Origin: an uncultured Bacilli bacterium
GTDB taxonomy: Bacteria > Bacillota_I > Bacilli_A > RF39 > UBA660
Direction of reading: 5' to 3'
Length of the DNA: 11,866 nucleotides
Assembly: GCA_947629195.1 (NCBI GenBank)
Contig: CANRCS010000020.1
Coordinates: 1 to 11,866, forward strand
How positions within the stretch are numbered: position 1 is the stretch's first letter; each line of letters begins with the position of its first letter. The notes beneath the pieces were generated by a model, which worked only from the letters and a program-made list of their open reading frames with translations, had not been told where the DNA came from and did no database searches. Both the position numbers and the translations under genes were made by a program. Below are positions 1 to 6,495 of this stretch, piece after piece.

Positions 1-11
1 AAAGAAAAAGA

Positions 12-40
12 AACTAAAAACAACGAATAATCTCGTTGCT
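12..40 (-). terminator. Rho-independent terminator of the pilin-like operon
   Basis: On the minus strand the arms CAACGA (38-33) and TCGTTG (26-21) pair perfectly around a 6-nt loop; one G.U and one A-U pair extend the stem to 8 bp. A T-rich stretch (20-12 and beyond) follows. It lies about 100 nt after the stop of the last pilin-like gene, so it probably ends that operon. The 100 nt between stop and terminator contain no open frame that I can support. Confidence 0.75.
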
Positions 41-124
41 TTTGGTGGTGTCTTTCAATTTGACTGTGAATTGTAACTAAAATTGATCTTTTGTGTGATT
101 TATTTTCCACCCAATTTCTCATGC

Positions 125-149
125 ATTCCATAACTAAAGGTTATGGAAT
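125..149 (-). promoter_or_regulatory. Perfect stem-loop across the stop codon of the last pilin-like gene
   Basis: ATTCCATAAC (149-140 on the minus strand) pairs perfectly with GTTATGGAAT (134-125) around the 5-nt loop CTTTA, giving a 10-bp stem. The 5' arm encodes the last residues (Ile-Pro) and the stop. There is no T-run after it, and a better terminator lies 85 nt downstream, so it does not look like a terminator. In the Bordetella phage BPP-1 retroelement a hairpin or cruciform just downstream of the variable repeat supports retrohoming; the position here is comparable. That function is inferred. It could also be an mRNA-stabilising 3' structure. Confidence 0.6.
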
Positions 150-302
150 TAATACAGAACGGAAACCAAAGGTCATTGAGGAACGGCCAGTGCCGTCGAG
201 GAAGGAGCAGAAAATACCAGAATCGTCAGGAGTAGTAGTATTCCCACCTCGTTTGAACCACGGGCTGACGGGGGCCACAAAGGCACCAGTATCAGTAAAC
301 CA
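141..302 (-). other. Candidate DGR variable region VR-B (C-terminal tail of copy B)
   Basis: By hand count 79 of 160 bases at 141-300 are G or C (49%), against 61 of 160 (38%) in the next 160 bases of the same gene. Of the 29 codons at 242-156, 27 end in C or T, against the A/T-ending norm of this genome; NNY codons are what mutation of AAC/AAT template codons gives. The protein pattern PWFKRGG...SGIF....G......GFRSVLIP is the skeleton of FGE-type DGR target proteins. The upstream edge, near the Trp codon at 302-300, is where similarity to the paralogue breaks down. No template copy is visible in the window. Confidence 0.6.
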
Positions 303-1910
303 TTTCTTCGTTTCGTACGTTGCATCTCCTTTTATTGCATTTTCTTTTTTAGAATCATAAGACCAAGAAGTTCCTGTGTATTTATCCCAATACTTTTGCT
401 CTGGAAATGCCGTGAAGTCTGATTCATCTGGCGTTCCTTCCCAGTTGCCCATTACATATTCATCTGCTCCTCCATTCATATCATATATTCCATATATTGT
501 TCCTGTTGTACTTGCTCCTGTTCCTTTTAAGATATCTTTTGTTCCTGTACATTCTTTTGTTGTTGAATTTATTGTATCACAACTTTTTCCATTATATGAG
601 TATGTACCATTTGGTGTATGACTTGCAATTGGTGTTCCACCACTTCTTCCTGTGTATGTATATGTTCCTGGATTAGAATAATCATAATTATTATTTATAT
701 ATATTTCTTTATCTGCATCTTTATAATTATCGTTTCCATTTTTTCCATATTTACTTTGTGATAAGTACGCTACTGCTCCCCATTCTGTGTTTTTCATCAT
801 GTGGGTATCTGTTGTACTATCTGTTAGTCCATATGTTCCGTTTCCTGCAAATTTTAACGACGTCTTGAATTGATTGCTCAATGTTTGCAATATAAGTGAT
901 TTAACATCTGGTTTTATTATTGGATTTAGTACTTTATTACAATTTGTTGAAGATGAATAACCATTACATGTTGTATCATCTGTTCCTGTTTCAAATTTTC
1001 CTACCCATATTCCTGTTAGCTCTTTATCCCATCCTGTATGTGAACCATTGCTTACTTGTGTTGATGTTAATAAAGTTTGTTTATTTCCATTTCTAAATGC
1101 TGGATGTGTATAATAACAATCTGTTGCATCTATCGGACATGATGATAATGCTGATCCAGATGTCTTCGTGCCACTTTCAAATATTACATCTATTTGTGGT
1201 GGATTTGTTACATTCTTTGAACTTCCTATACTTCCTGTTATTTTATACTTGTATCTTGGTATCCATACCCACATACTATTTATGACATCCATTGGTAGTG
1301 TTGTTCCTGCTCCTGCACTTCTCAAGCTTGCATCACTTACTGTTACTGCGTTTGCCCACCATTGATTATCATAGTTATACCATTCTTCATTTGTGTTTGC
1401 TACTTGCCACACATCGTCTGTCTCATTATATACTACTGGTATCATTCCTTCTGCAAGTTCTGGAGGATTTGGTTCATTTATAATTTCTGGTAATGCACTA
1501 TCATCATATTTTATATCGATATTCTTAGATAAATTAGAAAAAGATAAACAACCACCTTGATCTTGAGCATATTCACCATTTAATTTATTACCTGATTTTG
1601 TTATTTTTACTCCAGATAATCCTGAATATGCAGCTCCTTTAGTGTTGTTTGGTATTTCATCTAATAAATCTATATTAACCATATCATCTAAAGTCATGTA
1701 ATAACATTTACCTGAAGACATTGATTCTCTATAATCATTTGCCCACATTTTTGCAAGAGATACAAATTCTTTTGCTTGGGTACTATCGACTTTTTTAGTA
1801 TTTCTATTCATTATTCCAACAGTTGCTGGAATTGCTATTGCAGCGATTAGTCCTAATATTGCTACAACAGCTAATACTTCAATTAATGTAAAACCATTTT
1901 TATTTTTCAT
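141..1910 (-). CDS. Large prepilin-like protein with FGE/C-type-lectin-like hypervariable C-terminus (copy B)
   Basis: 589 aa. Residues 1-6 plus the following hydrophobic helix (about 7-34) form a class III prepilin leader: predicted prepilin peptidase cleavage after Gly6, Phe7 at +1 and Glu11 at +5 (GFTLIE). Two cysteines (in GKCYYM and GGCLSF) are shared with the paralogue at 3270-5087 and may form a disulfide. From about residue 150 it resembles large surface proteins of gut Firmicutes: EGMIPVVY, SMWVWIPRYKYKI, LTGIWVGKFE, NTEWGAVAYLSQSKYG, and IYGIYDMNGGADEYVMGN, which recalls the formylglycine-generating-enzyme (FGE)/C-type-lectin fold. I infer a ligand-binding domain, not an active enzyme. 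The last 55 residues are unusually GC-rich and pyrimidine-ending in codon use. An AGGAG site lies 9 nt before ATG. It is the last gene of the pilin-like operon. Probable role: adhesive subunit of a pilus-like fibre (inferred). Confidence 0.85.
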   Translation of the reverse strand: MKNKNGFTLIEVLAVVAILGLIAAIAIPATVGIMNRNTKKVDSTQAKEFVSLAKMWANDYRESMSSGKCYYMTLDDMVNIDLLDEIPNNTKGAAYSGLSGVKITKSGNKLNGEYAQDQGGCLSFSNLSKNIDIKYDDSALPEIINEPNPPELAEGMIPVVYNETDDVWQVANTNEEWYNYDNQWWANAVTVSDASLRSAGAGTTLPMDVINSMWVWIPRYKYKITGSIGSSKNVTNPPQIDVIFESGTKTSGSALSSCPIDATDCYYTHPAFRNGNKQTLLTSTQVSNGSHTGWDKELTGIWVGKFETGTDDTTCNGYSSSTNCNKVLNPIIKPDVKSLILQTLSNQFKTSLKFAGNGTYGLTDSTTDTHMMKNTEWGAVAYLSQSKYGKNGNDNYKDADKEIYINNNYDYSNPGTYTYTGRSGGTPIASHTPNGTYSYNGKSCDTINSTTKECTGTKDILKGTGASTTGTIYGIYDMNGGADEYVMGNWEGTPDESDFTAFPEQKYWDKYTGTSWSYDSKKENAIKGDATYETKKWFTDTGAFVAPVSPWFKRGGNTTTPDDSGIFCSFLDGTGRSSMTFGFRSVLIP

Positions 1911-1960
1911 ATTTTCAACTCCTATATTATTAATTTCTTATTTAAGACTTTATAAAATAA

Positions 1961-2155
1961 TTAGCTATCATCAAGTAGTACATCATATGGAACAATGTGA
2001 TTTATTTTTTCTTTAACCTCATTACTTCCAAAATTAGTGCTATCAATTTGTGAACTTACAATTTTAGCAATAGCTAATACTATTATAACAAGAAATAGAA
2101 ATGCAGAATATAATGCTGCTGTTGCAACAAAACCATTATTATTTAACTTTTTCAT
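1961..2155 (-). CDS. Small pilin-like membrane protein (64 aa)
   Basis: A basic, Asn-rich N-terminus (KKLNNN) leads to Gly8-Phe9 and a hydrophobic helix of roughly 20-25 residues, then a short polar tail. The layout is that of a class III prepilin, but position +5 after the presumed cleavage site is Ala and not the usual Glu (G|FVATA). Its ATG overlaps the stop of the preceding gene by 4 nt (ATGA), with GGAAGTGA as ribosome-binding site inside that gene, which indicates translational coupling. It sits third after the large pilin-like gene at 3270-5087. I do not recognise a named family. A minor pilin or ComGG-like assembly component is a guess from context. Confidence 0.65.
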   Translation of the reverse strand: MKKLNNNGFVATAALYSAFLFLVIIVLAIAKIVSSQIDSTNFGSNEVKEKINHIVPYDVLLDDS

Positions 2156-2658
2156 ATAGTATCACTTCCTAAACTACCACTAGTAGTATAATCCATATCA
2201 TTTAAATAATATATATTAATATCTGAATCTTCATCATTTACTAATGTTTTTATAGTCAACTTTAAATATTTTTTTTCACCATCTAGTTTGTATTCAGTTA
2301 ATGATAAATTTTTATATTCTATATATTCGTTTGATTCAAATGGTTGTCCATCAACATAAAGTGTTCCACTCTCAAGTTTTACACTTATATCATTATAAAC
2401 TTTAGTTTCTGTATTTTTAAAACTGAATGCATATCCATTGGCAATACTTGAAATAGAAGCAATATTTTGTGTTGCAAATTTAACTGATAAAATATTATGA
2501 ATTGTAGTCTTATCTTCAAATTCATTTCTATATTGTATTGTATCAGATAACATACTAGTCATATGTATTACTGTATTTATTATAATAAGAGATACTATTG
2601 ATACAAAAGTTATTGAAACAATTAATTCTACTAAAATAAATCCATTCTTTTTCATCAT
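2152..2658 (-). CDS. Pseudopilin / minor pilin (GspJ/ComGF-like)
   Basis: 168 aa from the first of two adjacent ATGs (2658 or 2655). The N-terminus is a textbook prepilin leader: short KK segment, cleavage expected after Gly6, Phe at +1, Glu at +5 (G|FILVE), and a hydrophobic helix to about residue 32. The C-terminal part (about 40-168) is beta-rich, with alternating hydrophobic residues, no cysteines and no catalytic motif. Minor pseudopilins such as GspJ/PulJ and ComGF have this size and layout, but I cannot tell which one it matches. It follows the 179-aa pilin-like gene after 1 nt, with AGGTAAGTGA as likely ribosome-binding site, and overlaps the next gene by 4 nt. The three small genes appear co-translated and probably form a priming or tip complex (inferred). 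Confidence 0.75.
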   Translation of the reverse strand: MMKKNGFILVELIVSITFVSIVSLIIINTVIHMTSMLSDTIQYRNEFEDKTTIHNILSVKFATQNIASISSIANGYAFSFKNTETKVYNDISVKLESGTLYVDGQPFESNEYIEYKNLSLTEYKLDGEKKYLKLTIKTLVNDEDSDINIYYLNDMDYTTSGSLGSDTI

Positions 2659-2659
2659 A

Positions 2660-3199
2660 TCACTTACCTAATCTATACATATTAATTGATGCGAATTCCC
2701 CATCTTCAAATTCTGCCACTAATCTATATAGGTACTTATTACCTTTTTTATCTTTTTGTAAATATTCTATATATTTTCTTAGATATGTATCTCTATTAAC
2801 TTTAGAAATAATAAGACCAGTACTTTCTAAGTCAATATCATAATCTGTAAAAAACAACTTTTTTATATTCATATTATCTATTAAATTAGTAAATGTTTGT
2901 TTTACATCACTATCAGTAATAAAATCTGCTGGTACATATTCTTTTTGATATAAAACTTTAATAACTTCATTTGATGGATTATCTATATAATCACATAATT
3001 CGTTTACATCATAATTTCTATATAAAAATACTTTAATTGCATTCAAATCATATAAATGATCTGCTGCATCGTAGGTTGCACGTTTTTCAAATGTCATTGC
3101 TATATTTTTAGTTAATACATATGTTGGAATAGATGCAATAAAAATTATAACTGTAACAATAACAGATTCAATAAATACAAAACCTTTTTTATTTTTCAT
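2660..3199 (-). CDS. Pseudopilin / minor pilin (179 aa)
   Basis: Starts MKNKKGFVFIE: prepilin peptidase site after Gly6, Phe +1, Glu +5, then a hydrophobic stretch to about residue 30. The rest is charged and Asp/Tyr-rich without a motif I can assign. The first six residues equal those of the large copy-A pilin-like protein just upstream in the operon, so the leader sequences may be shared by descent. An AAAGGAG site precedes the ATG by about 11 nt. A 70-nt spacer separates it from the copy-A gene; I see no clear terminator or promoter there, so read-through is expected. Function as a minor subunit of a type IV-pilus or competence-pseudopilus-like machine is inferred. No pilus ATPase, platform protein or prepilin peptidase is in the window. 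Confidence 0.75.
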   Translation of the reverse strand: MKNKKGFVFIESVIVTVIIFIASIPTYVLTKNIAMTFEKRATYDAADHLYDLNAIKVFLYRNYDVNELCDYIDNPSNEVIKVLYQKEYVPADFITDSDVKQTFTNLIDNMNIKKLFFTDYDIDLESTGLIISKVNRDTYLRKYIEYLQKDKKGNKYLYRLVAEFEDGEFASINMYRLGK

Positions 3200-3269
3200 C
3201 TATTCCAACACTCCTTTTATATATGATTTTTTTTGCAAGAATGAATTATTATTTAATATCTATTAGATT

Positions 3270-3416
3270 CTAAGGGACTAGAACTGCAATATAACCATAT
3301 TTTTCATAAGAACGACCATCGCACTGAGTACCGAATATGCCCGCATTATTAAGACTCAAACCGCGAAGAAACCACGGAGATTCCGAATCGATAAGCAATA
3401 TCGAATCAGAATACCA
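3270..3416 (-). other. Candidate DGR variable region VR-A (C-terminal tail of copy A)
   Basis: Downstream of the codons for GDATYET, shared with copy B, the two tails keep only scattered residues: SPWF.RG, GIF, DG, G(F/Y) and VL(I/V)P. Hand count gives 60 of 150 bases G or C (40%) at 3271-3420, above the local background. Of 23 codons from Ser after RGL to Ile before AVLVP, 18 end in C or T; two adjacent AAT codons remain, as expected of unmutated template positions. The signal is weaker than in copy B, either because the template differs or because this copy has been mutagenised less. Confidence 0.5.
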
Positions 3417-5087
3417 ATTCATTGTTTCATATGTTGCATCTCCTTTTATTGCTTTTCCTTTTGTTATATCACTTCCACTTGTTCCTGTATATTTGTCCCA
3501 ATATTTTTTATTCGGAGGAGATATACTAAAATATCTATCCGTTTCTCCTTCATAGTTACCCATTACATATGATAAAGTCCCTCCTACCATATCATATATT
3601 CCATATATTGTTCCCGTTGTTGAAGCTCCTGTACCTTTTAATATGTTTTTACTACCTGTACACTCTAAAACTTCTGTATTACATGTTTTTCCATTGTATG
3701 AATAACTTCCAAATGAAGTAGTATTACTATCTATCATCCCGCGACTTCTTCCTGTAATATAGGAACCTCCAGCCAGAGTAGGGTTAGCATCATTTTTATA
3801 TATTTCTTTATCTGTACCTACATAATTATTATTTCCATTTTTTCCATATTTACTTTGTGAAAGGTATGCTACTGCTCCCCATTCTGTGTTTTTTATCATG
3901 TGGGTATCTGTTGTACCTGTTAGTCCATATGTATCATTTCCAGAGAATGTTACTTCTCCTGTATTACTATCCATTGTTCCTCCTACAAATTTTAGAGTTG
4001 TTATAAATTGCCTACTTATACTGTTATCAATTAATATGTTTATATCTGGTTTTATTAACGGTGTGTCATTACTTCCACCCATTTTAAACTTTCCTACCCA
4101 TATTCCTGTTAATTCGGTGTCCCATCCTGTATGTGAGCCGTTGCTTATCTGTGTTGATGTTAGTAGTTCCGCACTATTTCCATCTCTAAATGCTGGATGT
4201 GTATAATAACAATCTTCTTTTGCATCTGCATCAATAGGACATGTTGATAATGCCGATCCTGTTGTTGTTGTCCCACTTTCAAATGCCACTTCTATTTGTG
4301 GTGGATCTGATACATTACTTGTACTTCCAATATAATCACTCGGTATTTTATATTTATATCTTGGTATCCATACCCACATACTATTTATCTTATCCATTGG
4401 TAGTACTGTTCCAGGCGCTGCACTTCTTAATGATGCGTCACTTACTGTTACTGCATTTGCCCATATTTGATCTTGATATGCATACCATCCTTTTGATTGG
4501 TCTGCTACTAGCCAATTATCTGTTTCTTCATCATATACTACTGGTATCATTCCTTCTGCAAGTTTTGGAGGATTTGCTCCACTTTTATCTGTGAAATGAG
4601 GTATTTCTTTTCCAGCTTCAGGTGATGCTCCTCCTTCTGTTGGGGTATCATCTTTATCAGGTGATGGCACAGTTAAATTATTATATGTCAAAGTATTTGG
4701 TAGCACATTGGAAAATGAACTACAATCACTTTTTACATTTTCTTTATATTCATAACTTAATTTATTATCTTTTTTTGTTATTTGTATTCCCGATAATTCT
4801 GGATATGCTTTTCCATCTGAATCATTTGGTATTTCTGCTAATAAATCTATATTAACCATATCAGGTAAAGTCATATAGTAACACTTATTATCAACCATTG
4901 ATCCTTTGTAATCATTTCCCCATATTTTAGCTAATGACTCAAATTCTTCTATTTGTGCACTATTTACTTTGTCATTACTATTACCAATCATACCTACTAT
5001 TGATGGAATAGCTATTGCAACAACTAATCCTAAGATTGCGATTACTGCTAGTAATTCCACTAGTGTAAACCCTTTCTTATTTTTCAT
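3270..5087 (-). CDS. Large prepilin-like protein with FGE/C-type-lectin-like variable C-terminus (copy A)
   Basis: 605 aa. I place the start at ATG 5087, not at an in-frame start upstream at 5126: AGGAG lies 8 nt before it, the leader MKNKKG|FTLVE then begins correctly, and the upstream codons fall inside the promoter. Hydrophobic helix about 7-34; cysteine pair in NKCYYM and SDCSSF; a low-complexity Pro/Asp/Glu/Gly linker near 150-180; then the same large domain as copy B (EGMIPVVYDE, SMWVWIPRYKYKI, NTEWGAVAYLSQSKYG, IYGIYDMVGG, YVMGNYEG). The FGE-like signature is degenerate (GGTLSYVMGN). Similarity to copy B runs over almost the whole length and stops abruptly near Trp558. First gene of the operon, directly behind a strong promoter. 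Probably the major or tip adhesin of a pilus-like structure (inferred); secretion through a pilus machine encoded elsewhere is assumed. Confidence 0.85.
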   Translation of the reverse strand: MKNKKGFTLVELLAVIAILGLVVAIAIPSIVGMIGNSNDKVNSAQIEEFESLAKIWGNDYKGSMVDNKCYYMTLPDMVNIDLLAEIPNDSDGKAYPELSGIQITKKDNKLSYEYKENVKSDCSSFSNVLPNTLTYNNLTVPSPDKDDTPTEGGASPEAGKEIPHFTDKSGANPPKLAEGMIPVVYDEETDNWLVADQSKGWYAYQDQIWANAVTVSDASLRSAAPGTVLPMDKINSMWVWIPRYKYKIPSDYIGSTSNVSDPPQIEVAFESGTTTTGSALSTCPIDADAKEDCYYTHPAFRDGNSAELLTSTQISNGSHTGWDTELTGIWVGKFKMGGSNDTPLIKPDINILIDNSISRQFITTLKFVGGTMDSNTGEVTFSGNDTYGLTGTTDTHMIKNTEWGAVAYLSQSKYGKNGNNNYVGTDKEIYKNDANPTLAGGSYITGRSRGMIDSNTTSFGSYSYNGKTCNTEVLECTGSKNILKGTGASTTGTIYGIYDMVGGTLSYVMGNYEGETDRYFSISPPNKKYWDKYTGTSGSDITKGKAIKGDATYETMNWYSDSILLIDSESPWFLRGLSLNNAGIFGTQCDGRSYEKYGYIAVLVP

Positions 5088-5098
5088 ATAACCAACTC

Positions 5099-5123
5099 CT
5101 ATACTATTATATAAATAGTATAG
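5099..5123. promoter_or_regulatory. Perfect palindrome over the -10 box and start site (candidate operator)
   Basis: CTATACTATT (5099-5108) and AATAGTATAG (5114-5123) are exact inverted repeats of 10 bp around ATATA. One arm contains the -10 hexamer and the other ends at the GGAG ribosome-binding site. Since only part is transcribed, it is more likely a DNA-binding site (repressor operator) than an RNA hairpin. AT-rich palindromes also arise by chance, so this is a candidate only. Confidence 0.45.
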
Positions 5124-5145
5124 CATTTCAAACTTTTCTAGTCAA
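5117..5145 (-). promoter_or_regulatory. Sigma-A-type promoter of the pilin-like operon
   Basis: On the minus strand: -35 TTGACT (5145-5140), a 17-nt spacer, and -10 TATACT (5122-5117) with an extended TG one base upstream. Transcription would start near 5110, leaving a leader of about 22 nt before ATG 5087. It lies just after the stop of the DUF212 gene (5153), so the pilin-like operon can be expressed separately from the housekeeping operon. Confidence 0.75.
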
Positions 5146-5152
5146 TTACTCA

Positions 5153-5587
5153 TCATGCAAAAATTAACCCAATTATCACTCCAAATATTATGCCACCTAA
5201 TACTTCAATTGGTTTATGTCCTATTTCTTCTTTTAATATCATATATGTTTTTTCAGTATTTCCTTTACTTATATTATTGATAAGTTTATTTAATGTTATT
5301 GCTTGATTTTCAGTTTCTAATCTAACTCCCATAGAATCATACATAATAATTAAAGAAAAAACCAATGATATAGCAAACAATATACTATCTATCCCTTCAT
5401 TTATTCCAATTAGTGTCGTTAATGAAAATACAAAAGCGTTATGAGAGCTTGGCATACCACCAGAACCACTGATTAATCTTACTATATCAAATTTTTTATG
5501 TTTAATTGACTCTATAATAAATTTTATAATTTGTGTTAATAATACACTAATAAACGGTACAATTATATAGTTATATTTTCCAAACAT
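5153..5587 (-). CDS. Divergent PAP2 (DUF212, YuiD-like) membrane protein
   Basis: 144 aa, the usual length of this family. Family blocks are clear: GGMPSSHNA (43-51), YDSMGVR (83-89) and EEIGHKPIEVLGG (120-132); the His and Arg residues correspond to a shortened acid-phosphatase/vanadium-haloperoxidase-type site. Hydrophobic segments lie near 8-24, 52-80 and 128-143, so it is an integral membrane protein. The substrate is unknown; a lipid-linked phosphate is a reasonable guess. It starts 4 nt after recO, with AAGTGAG as ribosome-binding site, and so belongs to the end of the housekeeping operon. Relatives are found in Firmicutes (YuiD of B. subtilis) and in plants. Confidence 0.9.
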   Translation of the reverse strand: MFGKYNYIIVPFISVLLTQIIKFIIESIKHKKFDIVRLISGSGGMPSSHNAFVFSLTTLIGINEGIDSILFAISLVFSLIIMYDSMGVRLETENQAITLNKLINNISKGNTEKTYMILKEEIGHKPIEVLGGIIFGVIIGLIFA

Positions 5588-5591
5588 AAAC

Positions 5592-6341
5592 TCACTTCTT
5601 TTCTATATTTAATTTCTTTATATCCTTAATAAACTTTTTACTTTTTAAATATATTCCAGTATATCTATCATAATAACTACTAATAAACATGTCAAGTTCA
5701 TATTTTACTTTATCACTAACTTTTAATTTGCTAATCTTTGAAATATCTACATAATAAAACATTCTTATTAATTTAATTGTTTTATCACTTACTATGTATT
5801 CATCTCTTCTACATTTAGAACAAATATATCCTCCTCTATCTCCCGAAATAGTTACAATATTTGTTTTATTACCACATATCGCACATTCATCAATAATAGG
5901 CCTTACTCCTAAATAATCTAACATTTTAAGTTCTATAATATTTGTTATAACCGCACTATCAAATCCCTCGTTAATTTTAATTAAACCATCTATTAAAATA
6001 TCAAAAACTTCTTTATTGTATTCATGTTTCATAACTTGATTTACTAGTTCTAATAAATAACAAGCATAACTTACATTAGTAATATCTGTTTTTATATTTT
6101 TAAGATTATCTATAATATCTACATTAGTTAAAGTTGATAATCCATTTTCTTTATAATATATATGAAAATAACCAAAAGTAAGCTTAGTAGAAACGCTTCT
6201 AAGCTTACTTTTCATATTTCTAGCACCCTTAGCTATTACCCCAATTGTACCATATTCTTTTGTTAATATATTTAAGATTTTACTTGTTTCTGAATATGGA
6301 GTTTCACTGATAATAATTCCACAAACTTTAACTAATTCCAT
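5592..6341 (-). CDS. recO: DNA repair protein RecO
   Basis: RecO binds single-stranded DNA and helps RecR load RecA onto SSB-coated DNA in RecF-pathway recombination. The N-terminal OB-fold opening is typical (KVCGIIISETPYSETSKILNI, then GVIAKGARN). The central part carries a four-cysteine zinc site: C153-x2-C156 and C174-x2-C177 counted from ATG 6341. About 249 aa, normal for the family. I prefer ATG 6341 to the in-frame GTG at 6350, because GAAGTGA lies about 6 nt upstream of the ATG and RecO proteins normally begin close to the KV.G motif; with GTG it would overlap yqzL. Position after era and yqzL is conserved in Bacilli. Confidence 0.93.
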   Translation of the reverse strand: MELVKVCGIIISETPYSETSKILNILTKEYGTIGVIAKGARNMKSKLRSVSTKLTFGYFHIYYKENGLSTLTNVDIIDNLKNIKTDITNVSYACYLLELVNQVMKHEYNKEVFDILIDGLIKINEGFDSAVITNIIELKMLDYLGVRPIIDECAICGNKTNIVTISGDRGGYICSKCRRDEYIVSDKTIKLIRMFYYVDISKISKLKVSDKVKYELDMFISSYYDRYTGIYLKSKKFIKDIKKLNIEKK

Positions 6342-6346
6342 ATATA

Positions 6347-6445
6347 TCACTTCTCTAATCTTTTATTAACTAATTTTTTATATGCCATAAAATATTCAAT
6401 TTTTCCTGTCTTTTTAAATAATTCCCATGCGATTAATTCACTCAT
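6347..6445 (-). CDS. yqzL: YqzL family small protein (32 aa)
   Basis: An ATG at 6445, with GAGGTGAG about 5 nt upstream, opens a 32-codon frame that stops at 6347, six nt before the recO ATG. The product (SELIAWELFKKTGKIEYFMAYKKL) has the W.LF..TG.I..y..yK pattern of YqzL, a protein of unknown function that sits between era and recO in B. subtilis. The B. subtilis protein is slightly longer. Identification rests on both pattern and place. It is short enough that standard gene callers may miss it. Confidence 0.8.
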   Translation of the reverse strand: MSELIAWELFKKTGKIEYFMAYKKLVNKRLEK

Positions 6446-6447
6446 CA

Positions 6448-6474
6448 AACTCACCTCTATTTTTATAGTGAGTT
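6448..6474 (-). promoter_or_regulatory. Stem-loop covering the yqzL ribosome-binding site
   Basis: AACTCAC (6474-6468, minus strand) pairs perfectly with GTGAGTT (6454-6448), enclosing a 13-nt loop. The downstream arm contains part of the GAGGTGAG ribosome-binding site of yqzL, so folding could limit initiation. It lies in the only non-coding gap of note in the operon (6446-6495). A regulatory role is inferred from position only. Confidence 0.4.
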
Positions 6475-6495
6475 CTAATTAAAATATTTATTCAC

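Larger units (their letters stand above)
141..5087 (-). repeat. Paralogous gene pair flanking three small pilin genes
   Basis: The genes at 141-1910 and 3270-5087 are direct repeats at protein and, in places, near-identical DNA level. For example, 750-831 and 3841-3918 encode the shared KYGKNGN / SQSKYG / NTEWGAVAYL / TDTHM segment with few mismatches. The leaders also match (AGGAGTTG before ATGAAAAATAA). This arrangement would permit gene conversion or deletion of the middle genes by homologous recombination. Confidence 0.7.

Noticed and set aside
41..124. A-rich (minus strand) 3' region as a possible DGR template repeat
   Set aside because: A template should match a variable region except at adenines. 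I found no such alignment by eye with any of the three tails, and the stretch lies too close to the terminator.
376..621. Open frame on the plus strand opposite the 141-1910 gene
   Set aside because: It is antisense to a well-supported coding region, has no ribosome-binding site or recognisable family, and its composition is that of a complement of coding DNA. The same holds for plus-strand frames at 91-360, 1097-1483, 3337-3555, 3886-4855, 7828-8112, 9132-9374 and 9888-10298.
3200..3269. Internal promoter between copy A and the 179-aa pilin gene
   Set aside because: A TATATA-like box is present but no -35 element at acceptable spacing; AT-rich DNA gives such boxes often.
3263..3283. Short inverted repeats around the stop of copy A as a terminator or DGR hairpin
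   Set aside because: TTCTA/TAGAA gives only 5 bp with a 6-nt loop, and TTAGA/TCTAA has a 1-nt loop; there is no T-run. Too weak to call.
141..5087. Sulfatase-modifying (formylglycine-generating) enzyme activity of the two large pilin-like proteins
   Set aside because: Only the general fold motifs are present and are degenerate; fusion to a pilin helix and a variable tail fits binding better than catalysis.
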